DNA of 12,404 nt from Fragilaria radians (Eukaryota > Bacillariophyta > Fragilariophyceae > Fragilariales > Fragilariaceae), in contig CAAAJI010000261.1 of the NCBI GenBank assembly GCA_900642245.1, positions 50,109 to 62,512 on the forward strand. Reading direction: 5' to 3'. Below the pieces are notes generated by a model. The model did not search any database, was not told the origin of the DNA, and saw only the letters and a program-made list of their open reading frames with translations. The translations under genes were made by a program, and so were the position numbers. Of this stretch, positions 1 to 8,910 are shown piece by piece; position 1 is the first letter of the stretch, and every line of letters starts with the position of its first letter.

Positions 1-1198
1 GGGCTAATTTACAAGTGCCAAAGTGCACTCCAGATTCACTGGAAATTTCAGCGATCAAGATTGAATCCTTGAAGGGATTGAATCAATTGAGTTCTATAAC
101 TAAAATGTATAAATTCCACTTTAGGTTACTTCTACAGGCCTAATCGGTGGCATAGTGCACAACAGCCTTTTAAAATGTAGGCAGAGGGGAAAAAAAATTA
201 TTTCCAGATGAATACTTTCCTGATCTTGTAAAGGAAGCACAAAGGTAAACGAAAATCATGAGAAATAAATCTGCGTTGACAGTTAGCGTAGCCACAGCTA
301 TTTTTTGTCGAAACAATTAATCCACACATTTTAAATGCTTACTCTGTCTAGCTTACAGCTATCTTCCAGCTTATACAAGCCCATATATTGTCTTCTCTAA
401 AGTGAGACATTTACAAATTTTCATATTTCATACAACACAGTATCTCCATAAAAATCATCTCCTTCAAATCTCCAAGTAGAAATGAGTTTTTGGATAATTG
501 CCCTCTTTGTTTGAGTTTCGAAATCATCATCTAATGATTGTAGGCATCCTCTAATTTTCTGACTTTTCCAAATTTCCAACCAAGAAAATACTCAATAGAA
601 GCATCCAAAATGCATCAGGATTAAACCACGTTATGAGTCTTTTCATTTCCTTACAAGTCGTACACTCTGGAGTATTTTAGTCAATTCTTTGAAAATTTTC
701 ATCTTGGTTGAATCGTCATGAATTTATTCAACAAAATCGTCCATATGATTGCTTTCATTTGAGTTTTAACCTCTATTTGCTTTATCCAATCAAGATAGTT
801 CACTTTATTTTTTCTGCTTTGCTTTTTTAGTAGGTAATCGATCACCACCGTCCACTTTAAAAAACATAAGATTCATGCCATAGACAGAATAATTTTGATC
901 TATGAAACCATTTTTATCTTAAATCATGTACAAAATCGGACAATCAACAATTTCAGTTTTCTAAGATTGCAAGGATGAATTCAACATTTACTCTCAATGC
1001 ATAGATTTTTATGCTTATCAAATATTATGCGCTTCAATGCTTCTTTGCTTGAGGAGAACTGATGATCTCTAAGTCTAGCACAATAAGCCTAGAAAGCACT
1101 CACAACTCTGATAACTTGAAAGAAATATGATGAATTACGCTACATGCATTTTTCTTTTACATTGCTTCCAGTATATTTTTTTAAAATTAATTTCAAAA

Positions 1199-1837
1199 TT
1201 AATAATCATTTATTCTGCGCTTACTTTCCATCATTCGCAATAATTTAAACTTTTTAAGTGGAATCATCCCTTTTGTTTTCAGCTTTTCTATACTTTTGTC
1301 TAGGTCATTTATATCAGTAGCTTCTAATGCATCACTCAAACCAATTCTGTAAGCTAATTCACCAGAGATTTTTGAAAAGGAAATATAAGCTTGAGCAATA
1401 GCAATTGGATCGGATGTATTGATCATATCTTGTTCGGTTTGTTTCGTGAGCACGGCAAGCATACCAAGGAGTTTTATTCTGTTCCTCCTTAGTGCGTCTT
1501 TTCCGATTCGGTATTCTAAACCACGTTGACAACATTGACTTATGTCCCCACTACATTTCCCTAACCTCACTAACGCCACTGCCAAGTTTGCTTGATTCTT
1601 CATCTCTTTACACTCGCTTGAAGTATACCATGAATTCTGACGCTCCTGAACTGTGAAGTCATTGATGTGAATGATCTCGCGAAGCAAAACAGCATCAAGG
1701 AATCTAACGCGTTTGGGTGTGTGCTGGCCATTTTTTATGTTAGAGTGGTATCCTGGTGTTGAAAAGGGAATTGGCGACGATGACTCATCGCATCGAGAGT
1801 AGCTGTCATGAAGGCTTGAAAAAACTTCAATTGTCAT
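1199..1837 (-). CDS. Diatom-type HIND/WY/RGLE family protein, copy A (function unknown)
   Basis: An intact 212-residue single-exon frame ending in TAA. I recognise the family as a lineage-specific group common in diatom genomes, with no function I can name. Hallmarks are VRF at 44-46, HIND at 57-60, SWY at 69-71, RGLE at 105-108, DALRR at 114-118, AVL..Q..QDM at 128-138 and IAQAY at 147-151. The C-terminus is basic (KKFKLLRMM at about 195-203, then SKRR). There is no signal peptide or membrane segment. The frame is open 24 bp further upstream, but only from a TTG codon. The first ATG at 1837 aligns exactly with the start of copy B, in a matching gccacATGaca context, so I chose it. Against copy B, about 168 of 212 residues match. 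Residues 53-98 are identical and the differences cluster at residues 15-50 and 165-212. The retained frame inside decayed flanks suggests selection. Expression is not shown by the sequence. Confidence 0.8.
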   Translation of the reverse strand: MTIEVFSSLHDSYSRCDESSSPIPFSTPGYHSNIKNGQHTPKRVRFLDAVLLREIIHINDFTVQERQNSWYTSSECKEMKNQANLAVALVRLGKCSGDISQCCQRGLEYRIGKDALRRNRIKLLGMLAVLTKQTEQDMINTSDPIAIAQAYISFSKISGELAYRIGLSDALEATDINDLDKSIEKLKTKGMIPLKKFKLLRMMESKRRINDY

Positions 1838-1902
1838 GTGGCTTATTAGATTATGAAACAAATATCACGCATTGAATATCCCCAGCAATTATTCATTAAT
1901 GA

Positions 1903-2094
1903 CTTTGTCTGGTCGTAGTTTGGTCAGGATTTGATAAATAAGAACGCGCAGTACGATTTTCTGATAGAAAAGAAAGGTCATTACAAGTTCCTTTAAGATA
2001 TTAGTAGTAGTGTTCGCAATTTCGAAAGACCAGAATATAATCTGTCTTGCTTTCACAAGACGGATGGGGATGCTCTCGTTTTGCTCGGGAATCA
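1903..2094 (-). promoter_or_regulatory. Upstream region of gene A with four blocks conserved in copy B
   Basis: Upstream of gene A (minus strand) four short blocks match the region upstream of gene B in order. They are 19 nt at 1903-1921 (ctttgtctggtcgtagttt), 19 nt at 1964-1982 (atagaaaagaaaggtcatt), tgttcgcaat at 2011-2020, and 17 nt at 2078-2094 (gttttgctcgggaatca). The sequence between the blocks is poorly conserved and varies in length. They are therefore either retained promoter or 5' UTR elements or leftovers of a fairly recent duplication. I recognise no known factor site in them. Confidence 0.4.
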
Positions 2095-2345
2095 AAGTAA
2101 TTGCAAAATGCTTTTTTATTGTTTCTTTTGCGCTCGCAGATTAGTTTTGGATGCGTCGACTCTACTGATCTAGAAAAAAATTAATGAATACATGGAACTT
2201 ACCAAAAGATTTTTTTAACAGAGTTAACCACACAAGAATCTATTTTCGAGAAACAAAGACATTTTCAGCATCTCTGAGTAAACTAAACTTGCATCATCCA
2301 TTCATTTGATTACTCCCTTATATCTGGGCTCGGAAATCCTTTTGA

Positions 2346-4073
2346 ATAAAGACATATTTTTAGTTTTTAAACGAGGATGCTGGACTCTGCATACGCCTTA
2401 CATTCTCACCAAGCTCTATCTTTCCAAACAGTTATACCCTCAAATAATGCTTTTTTTATTCCTTCTAGATTTCTAATGGTATTCTTCAACGTACATGGGT
2501 AAAATGTGGAATCCTTATTTTTGGTTGACTGAATGCCCCTCAATTCGTTATTTCTTCAGGGCTTTCATGATTTCAACAAGAATTTGTCTTGTATACTGTA
2601 AGCAATTATACATTGCTGATATCATTCAATAGAGAGCATCCTTTTTTCCTTGCCTCCGATTAAGTAGACACAAAATATGAAATCTAGCTTAGATATTTCT
2701 ATAATTGGATACCATGATTCAAAGTATTTGGATGATAGTAATTTTGTCCAAATTGCTGCAGCGGTCCTGTAAAGCATGACACACATCTTCCATTTATAAG
2801 CAATTTTTAATTATCACTATATTGACGGATAAACTATTGTTTACAATCATCCAGGTAGCAAGGAGAAGAAAAAGGGCTATTACACCATTACTGCCTCTGC
2901 TGAGATGTTTACATACATAGAATATCCTTAATCTCTACATTCTGTTGTTTCAGCAAAAATTGCCTTCTCTGATAGCTTTACACAATAAAGATCTCATAGT
3001 AATTTTTTTCGATTAGAGACCAAGATATGTCAGTCTTGACATCAAAATCCTTAGCTTTGAGTTCCCGAATTGTTATAAAATATTTGCAACATTACATCAA
3101 TCACAATTGGAGAAACACTACTTTTAGAATCAATCCCCGACACTTGAATACAACTAGCATGCCAATAATGTTCACAAGCAATGCATCCCTTTACCTTTAG
3201 CACGTCAGTTTGCATGTAACATCAAAAGTGGCAACTAGTAAATTGTTGCTTTTGGATTGAATCATCTTTCCTAACTTTTTGTTGTTCCGTCAAATCAGGT
3301 TCTTTGAATTTCCTAGTTGAGATCTTTTTCAACTTCATACTATATGTATACTTACCAAGTTATTAAAAGGAACTCAACCTACATACACTTTTACATTACC
3401 TCATAATCATCTAGATTTCCTTGAACTGCATTTCAATATATTTTTTAATAGAAAATCAGAGCACCAAGATTTCTCAACTTAATGGTAAACTTCAAATATT
3501 ATCAGGAGCGTCCTACCTCAAGTTCTAAGCTTACTCCTCCTCTAGGCAGGCATGCAATTTTCAAATTTACCTTAGACTTGTACACCATACAGTGTTGCTG
3601 CATCTTTTTTCTGGACAGTTAGTTAGGGTCTGACAAACCCACTCACTTCATGCATGTGGGCCATATAGTTTTTGTGATGTAAACCTGGTGTAGAAATGTG
3701 CAAAAGGTTTTCATTTTCAAAGAAGCTTATTCACAGACAGTGCTTTTCTCAGAAGTGACAACTTGCTTAAAAACTTAGAAGCTTCTATTGACTCCTTTAT
3801 TTCCAAAGTTTTTAATTGAGCTCTCCAATGCTAACAAAGCAAACGGAGTCTTTACCTCAATTATTGTGCCGCTTCAGTCATGTTTTGAAAAAACCAACTT
3901 CTCGTTGCTGATTATAATTGATGATCTAATTACAAACCGTTAATTTTCAACGGCTCCGTGATTAAGCACTAAAAAATCATCCTACTACCAATTCTATTTG
4001 GCCGTTGGACCGTGTTTCGAAACTCATTCAGAATTTGGGTTTTAGTACAGAAAATTCGATTGACACCACAACC
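2346..4073. other. Gene-poor AT-rich stretch upstream of the CRN-type gene
   Basis: About 1.7 kb with no convincing coding frame on either strand; stops occur every few codons. A 12-bp perfect palindrome lies at 3776-3787 (tagaagcttcta). CCGTT/AACGG motifs lie at 3937-3942, 3949-3953 and 4002-4007 just ahead of the CRN-type gene. Both could be chance. The promoter of the 4074 gene must be here, but I cannot place a TATA box or initiator with confidence. Confidence 0.5.
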
Positions 4074-5384
4074 ATGGTGAAGCTTGTTTGTGCGCTGATA
4101 GGTGTAAGAGGAAAGCCATTTACCGTTGAAGTCAACGAGGATGAAGTGGTACATCATGTGAAGGAAGCTATCGTTGAGAAACAGAAGTATGAGTTTGCAG
4201 CAAGCAAGCTACAACTGTTCCTCGGTAGGAAAAGCAATGGTACGTGGTTGGATTCAAGCACATATGATGATGTGACGAAGCTCATGAAAGGGAAAAAGAC
4301 TGCTCTAATCGAAGCGTTGATACAAGAAGACAATGAACTGCAGGGAGTGTCTGGCCTTCAGAAGGTGTTGAAGGATCTGCCTCCACCATTAATGAACCAG
4401 ATCCACTTGTTGGTGGTCGTTCCTAAAGTCGCAGCGCGTGACTTTACTAGAGCAACATTTTCATTTACGCCAGAGCAAATTGGCATGATCCTCAAGCAGG
4501 TTCTTGAGGAACGTGGTCGAAGGCGCCCCGTGTACTCGCTATCAACGTGTCCGCTTTCGAAAGAAATGAGTTTCAAACGGCATCTGGGTCTTGTACACTC
4601 GTCTATTCCCGTCAAGGAAGTAATCGACGACTCGATTTCTGGTTATCCATGGTCAACATTACCTGAAAAGCATCCAGACCAACGAAAGGCGTACATAACG
4701 TATCTTGAGGAACACTTATATGACGATTTGATATTAGAACAAAAGCAAACGAATTTCCTTAAGGATACAGCTGGAATTCCCGATTTGCTCGATTGTAATG
4801 ATCGAAACAGACTTCCATTTAAATTGACGGGAACAGCAGATTTGATGATTATCGACGACGCGGCGAATCAAATGAATGACGTTTTCGCTGGTCTTCAGTT
4901 CGTGATTGAAGTGAAGAAGGATCATACCAGCTATGATGAACAATGGCAATTGCTCCTAGAGTTGGTTGTAGCAGATTTTATGTGCGAAGAACGTCGGTCA
5001 CCTGTGGGTTTGCTTACTAACCTGAACGACTTTTGGTATTTCATGTGGTTCGCGCCGAACAAAAAAATCGAAAGAATCGTTCTTACCTGCCCTGCCAATG
5101 CATTCAAGACAATGAAACAAATATTAAAAGAAAAAAGTGGACCCATGCCGGATAGACAGTTTCCAATGCAGATTGCATGCTTGGAATCACCTACTCCTTG
5201 GAAGCGTCAAAAGTTGCTTCGACCTGCAACTGGACGCCAACGCGATGAAGCTTTAGAAGCGTTGGAGAGATACGAGTTGATGGCTGATGAGCTCAGTCCA
5301 GAGTTTTTGCGAGAGAGGAGATTAGAGTACGCATTGAATCTGGTTCGTCAAATGCCTCTTTATAGCTCCATGTACGATGATTGA
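4074..5384 (+). CDS. Crinkler (CRN/CR)-type protein: ubiquitin-like header plus PD-(D/E)XK nuclease-like domain
   Basis: A 436-residue single-exon protein. The N-terminus follows the Crinkler header seen in oomycete and fungal effectors: MVKL start, LQLFLGRK at 46-53 in place of LFLAK, TWLD at 57-60, and a DWL-like segment closing with HLLVVVP at 111-117. The C-terminal part carries a PD-(D/E)XK-like signature: GTAD at 253-256 (Asp256), IEVKK at 278-282 (Glu279, Lys281), and Gln290 in the following helix. This resembles the restriction-endonuclease-fold domains attached to many CR proteins, and DNA cleavage in a nucleus is the expected but unproven activity. All metal-binding and catalytic positions appear present. 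There is no P-loop NTPase, no clear signal peptide and no membrane helix. A basic patch, RGRRRP at 147-152, could aid nuclear import. The ATG at 4074 sits in a strong accATGg context; the 69 bp of open frame upstream begin with TTG only. The gene is visibly less AT-rich than its flanks. The header assignment is strong, the nuclease assignment good. Confidence 0.85.
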   Translation: MVKLVCALIGVRGKPFTVEVNEDEVVHHVKEAIVEKQKYEFAASKLQLFLGRKSNGTWLDSSTYDDVTKLMKGKKTALIEALIQEDNELQGVSGLQKVLKDLPPPLMNQIHLLVVVPKVAARDFTRATFSFTPEQIGMILKQVLEERGRRRPVYSLSTCPLSKEMSFKRHLGLVHSSIPVKEVIDDSISGYPWSTLPEKHPDQRKAYITYLEEHLYDDLILEQKQTNFLKDTAGIPDLLDCNDRNRLPFKLTGTADLMIIDDAANQMNDVFAGLQFVIEVKKDHTSYDEQWQLLLELVVADFMCEERRSPVGLLTNLNDFWYFMWFAPNKKIERIVLTCPANAFKTMKQILKEKSGPMPDRQFPMQIACLESPTPWKRQKLLRPATGRQRDEALEALERYELMADELSPEFLRERRLEYALNLVRQMPLYSSMYDD

Positions 5385-6530
5385 GTGATGCATTCTTGCC
5401 ACTCTTTTTTTTTGAGGAGATCCTATTTATCCTCCAGAGTTGCAATTTAGGTGACTTCTTTCCCAGTTCAAAACATTTGCCTACTCGAATAATTTGTGAA
5501 AAGAACTACTAATTCTTGCTGCTTGAAGAAGCTATAGCCTGGGAATAATGTGATAAGATGATATAAGCGTATCTTTTATATTCTGCCTGCCTGCCTGTCT
5601 ACACGGATGGCGTAGTGATTATGGTAGCATTTTATCCTGAGCTACTACTTCTTGAACAATATCCATTCCAAAATGCTTGTTCATTTTGATTACCTGTATG
5701 ATAATTATAATCCTGCAGCCAAAAGAACTTTGTTATTATTAACTGAACTACTTGACACAAGCAGCCATCATCAGATTTGGCCAAGGCTCTTAACAAAAAA
5801 AGTGCAAATTGAATTTCTTTTACAATCTGAGTCTTGAATTCCTTCCAGGTTTTGTTCCACAATGGACATACATTCTTGATACATTCATTTTGACACATTC
5901 AATTAAATTGTTTTGCTTGTTGTTTTCAACAATCCACGTGTAACGGATTTATTCTCATGTTAACACCTAGAAACTTGTTTTGTCAAATACTATTGGGTAT
6001 CTGAGTCCTTGGATTGTTGATTCTATGACCATCGACACAATGGCACATCAAATTATTTATCAAACTCTGAAATTACAGATATATTGATATGTAATGTATG
6101 GGATAGGCTATACACATAGGATTTTGTAACAATAAAAATACGTTTGTTTAGTACAATGTTTTCAATGTTTCTAAAACTTGCACCTTTCATAGCTTTATTG
6201 CACTTCATCAATTGGATACCCTGCCTAAATTTCAATTGATGTAGGAGAAGGCATTGTTAGAATCCACTCTTTATGCATTGAACATTGACAAAGATGAGCC
6301 TAGTTCAGACAGATATTAAATACAGATCCACAAAGAAATCTAATTTTGTCAAGTGATGCTTTCAAAATGTTTTGCATGATTGCTTCCGCTTGTTCCATTG
6401 TTCCTTTTAAGTATCTTTTTCGATGTTCATAATGGTTGTTCGGATGTCTATTTAGCCGTTGTGTGCAACAAGCACCTTCTTTAACAAGGAGCGAGTATGC
6501 TCCGCCACAATGGTGAGCAGAAAATGACAT
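5385..6530. other. Gene-poor stretch between the CRN-type gene and unit B
   Basis: I find no supported gene. A T9 run lies shortly after the CRN-type stop at about 5405-5413 and a (TGCC)3 tract near 5584-5595. Frames of 60-88 codons on both strands (for example 5632-5898 and 6300-6530, minus) are of a length expected by chance in DNA of this composition. The 6300-6530 frame has a C...VKEGACC stretch vaguely like the Cys/His repeats of some diatom proteins, but it is too weak to call. Confidence 0.5.
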
Positions 6531-6656
6531 TCTTATGTAGTTATTTGTTGACCCTTAGATGAGATGATCTCATCGCTTACAAATTTCGCAAGAAACGTGG
6601 ATGTGAGTTGATAACTCTTTTATATACATATGATATATTAGGTATTTATTGCAGAA

Positions 6657-6984
6657 GTGCACAATGAACTTAGTTTTGTTGAACGAGTGTTGGTGATTGT
6701 ACCACAAGTCAACTTTGGAGAAGAAATTTTGATAAAAGTCAAAGAACATGGTAAAGAATCATTTTTTTCTCTTGAAGACCAAGGTGTACACGTAATGGAA
6801 GCACAAAGAAAAATTCGAATCTTAAGAGATGAAGATGCGTTGCCAATTAGCACTGGAGCAAATCCACAGCTATGCTTTGCCCGAGTATAAATCCACGCAT
6901 ATTGATATTTATGCTTCAATAAAAGTTGCAGCTGTCTTGCACCATGCACAATACCATAAAATGGTTTCCCCTCCTCTAAAGTAA
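6657..6984 (+). pseudogene. Decayed plus-strand reading frame convergent with gene B (unidentified)
   Basis: An open frame covers 6657-6892 with no credible ATG at its left edge. It contains VERVLVIVPQ followed by an acidic/basic stretch (VNFGEEILIKVKEHGKE). A second overlapping frame, 6826-6984, opens just after a stop and continues with protein-like composition (LALEQIHSYALPEYKSTHID at its centre) to TAA. The simplest reading is one ancestral coding region broken by a frameshift near 6820-6830. Fragments of the same region recur at 213-300 and 11960-12060 with more damage. The antisense frame 6638-7003 is also open but Ser/Thr/Cys-rich, as a shadow would be. I do not recognise the protein. 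The LVIVP string recalls the CRN header boundary, but the residues after it do not follow that family. Confidence 0.3.
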
Positions 6985-7521
6985 AGCATTCACAAATTTT
7001 CATTCTGATACAACTCAGTATCTGCAAAGAAATTACAGTTTGGCAGCAGCGCTTAACACATCACATTTGTTTGTAGCCACATGCAATTTCCTTTCACAAA
7101 ACATGCCATAACGTCAACATTCTTCTGACTTATCCGAATTTTCAAACATTAATGCGCGTCATAGACACAATCCAAAATCATTTCCTCTCTTGAATCTAGA
7201 TCATTAGCAACTCTTTGGTTAAACCAACTAGAATTTTTCATTCCCATAAACGATTCTTACTGGCAGCCATTTGCTCCAAGCTAGAATTGTTTATCTGAAC
7301 TAACCAGACCACTTGATATTATGTTCTGCTTTGTTATTATATCAAAAATGGATTACTAATTCATGAATCCAGTTTTTTCCAATGCAAGCATGAAATCGTG
7401 CAAACGACTATGCCTTACTGTTCATACATTTCTAACTAGTTAACAATTCAATCATCTTTTCCCTAATTTCACAATATAGACTATCCAGCGTGATATTTTT
7501 TGGATTTAATTTCAAATCTAA

Positions 7522-8157
7522 TTAACTTTTATTCTCTGTGTACTTCCTCATCATTCGCAACAATTTAAACTTCTTCCTTGGAATCATCAATCTTGTTTTT
7601 TCTGTTTCTATGATTTCGTCTAGGTCATGTATCTCAGCAGCCTCCAATGCATCCCTCAAGGCAATTCTGTACGCTATTTCGCCAGATATTTTCGAAAAGG
7701 AACAATAAGCTTGAGCAATAGCTATTGGATCGGATATATTGATCATATCTTGTTCGGTTTGTTCCGTGAGCACGGCAAGCATACCAAGGAGTTTTATTTT
7801 GTTCCTCCCTAGTGCGTCTTTCCCGATTCGGTATTCTATACCACGCTGACAGCATTGATTTGAGTCCCCACTACATTTTCCTAACCTCACTAACGCTACT
7901 GCCAAGTTTGCTTGATTCTTCATCTCTTTACATTCGCTTGAAGTATACCATGAATTCTGACGCTCCTGAACTGTGAAGTCATTGATGTGAATGATCTCGC
8001 GAAGCAAAACAGTATCAATGAATCTGACGCATCTAGGTTTCTGCTGGCCATTTTTTATGTTTGAGTGATATCTTAACGTTGAAAAGTGAATTGATGCTAT
8101 TGATTCATCGCATTGAGAGTAGCTGTCATGAAGGCTTGAAAATACTTCTGTTGTCAT
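7522..8157 (-). CDS. Diatom-type HIND/WY/RGLE family protein, copy B (function unknown)
   Basis: An intact 211-residue single-exon frame ending in TAA and the closest relative of copy A in this window. The start is well fixed: the ATG at 8157 follows an in-frame TAA four codons upstream, and the first residues (MTTEVFSSLHDSYS) align with copy A. The family hallmarks are all present: HIND at 57-60, SWY at 69-71, CCQRG(I)E at 102-108, the AVL..Q..QDM block, and IAQAY. In RGLE the Leu is Ile here, and DALRR reads DALGR. The C-terminus is basic (RKKFKLLRMMRK). The 46 residues at 53-98 are identical to copy A with only three silent base changes, whereas the last 40 codons differ at about half of their residues. 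The gene is convergent with the decayed frame at 6657-6984. There are no membrane or secretion signals. The function is unknown. Confidence 0.8.
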   Translation of the reverse strand: MTTEVFSSLHDSYSQCDESIASIHFSTLRYHSNIKNGQQKPRCVRFIDTVLLREIIHINDFTVQERQNSWYTSSECKEMKNQANLAVALVRLGKCSGDSNQCCQRGIEYRIGKDALGRNKIKLLGMLAVLTEQTEQDMINISDPIAIAQAYCSFSKISGEIAYRIALRDALEAAEIHDLDEIIETEKTRLMIPRKKFKLLRMMRKYTENKS

Positions 8158-8229
8158 GTGGCCGATTTATGAAACGAATTCCACACGCCCGAAAGTAATT
8201 GAATGTCCCGAGCAATCACATATTGATGG

Positions 8230-8429
8230 CTTTGTCTGGTCGTAGTTTGATCAGGATGTGATAAATGCAAGAGTACTTCAACGGAGTAATCACCTTTTTG
8301 CATAATCTATTCTCCTATAGAAAAGAAAGGTCATTTCAAGTTCCTTGAACATTGTAATAGTGTTCGCAATTTTTCATATTGGAGAGACCAGAAAGAATCC
8401 AGATGGTAAGACGTTTTGCTCGGGAATCA
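8230..8429 (-). promoter_or_regulatory. Upstream region of gene B with blocks conserved in copy A
   Basis: The counterparts of the gene A blocks are at 8230-8248 (19 nt), 8317-8335 (19 nt), 8361-8370 (tgttcgcaat) and 8413-8429 (17 nt). Order and orientation are kept, while spacing has changed by small indels. An ATG-less frame that spans this region in copy A is closed by a TGA here, so conservation is not due to coding. Confidence 0.4.
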
Positions 8430-8461
8430 GAGTCATTTCACGAGCAGAAAAGGAAGTTCTT

Positions 8462-8910
8462 ATGTTTTTCATACCTCAACCCTTAGATGAGATGATCACC
8501 AAGATATAAGAAAATTTAAATTTTCATTTGACTTGAAGTTGACTTTTGGTTTCGAATTTCCAGGGCTATCACAGCACAAAGTCATGCTATGCTGACATGC
8601 AAATCAACATGAAAACCATAAATTGAATTCAATGAAATTTTGTGTGTTACCGCTTCCAGCCAAACGGTGAAGAAATCCATGCACAACTATAGAAGTTTAT
8701 GAGTGACTATTCGTCAATAGCTTTAGCTATCAAGAAGACTAAGTAAGCTTTTGAGGTAATCCAAACGACAGAGCTATTCATCAATTGCAAATTTCACAAG
8801 AAAATTGGATATGAGTTGATTATTCTGTTGGGAAGTTAAATGTCTTAGGATAGAAAGATCGTTGCTGCAGAATTGCACAATGTATTTAATTTGTTGAATT
8901 ACTGTTGTTA
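8462..8910 (+). repeat. Second, interrupted copy of the unit B head
   Basis: The 19-mer acccttagatgagatgatc at 8479-8497 repeats 6551-6569 exactly. Further homology resumes at 8779-8820 (compare 6571-6612) and 8861-8899 (compare 6644-6684, including the shared tgcag..tgcacaatg). About 280 bp at 8498-8778 have no counterpart in the first copy. No family gene follows this copy, so it is a truncated unit. It makes the arrangement tandem-like: a head repeat starts again right after the promoter of gene B. Confidence 0.55.

Larger units (their letters stand above)
150..2345 (-). repeat. Duplicated unit A (family gene plus both flanks), diverged from unit B
   Basis: This stretch aligns piecewise and in the same order with unit B. 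The 213-300 segment (aaggaagcacaaagg and following) resembles 6793-6885. The 398-465 segment (ctctaaagtgagacatttac and following) resembles 6975-7040. Gene A resembles gene B, four promoter blocks at 1903-2094 match 8230-8429, and 2253-2340 resembles 9068-9160. The flanks carry many substitutions and small gaps, while the gene core is almost unchanged. I see no terminal inverted repeats, target-site duplication or transposase, so a segmental or tandem gene duplication fits better than a transposon. The boundaries are approximate. Confidence 0.7.

Noticed and set aside
1838..1861. Longer start for gene A
   Set aside because: The codon at 1859-1861 reads TTG on the minus strand; the first ATG is at 1837 and matches the start of copy B.
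1889..2095. Minus-strand frame of 68 codons upstream of gene A
   Set aside because: It begins with TTG, and the matching region in unit B has an in-frame TGA, so the conservation there is not coding.
3937..4007. Three CCGTT/AACGG (MYB-like) motifs ahead of the CRN-type gene
   Set aside because: Short common motifs with no conservation evidence; not enough to call a regulatory site.
4005..4073. N-terminal extension of the CRN-type frame by 23 residues
   Set aside because: The upstream codon is TTG, with no ATG before 4074. The ATG at 4074 has a strong context and gives the family's usual N-terminus.
6300..6530. Possible fragment of a diatom Cys/His (G.C..HG) repeat protein on the minus strand
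   Set aside because: Only one loose C...VKEGACC match, with no second repeat; 76 codons is within chance length.
6638..7003. 121-codon minus-strand ATG frame downstream of gene B
   Set aside because: It is antisense to a more protein-like plus-strand frame, is Ser/Thr/Cys-rich as shadows often are, and I recognise no family. It stays open in parts of the other copies, so it is not wholly excluded.
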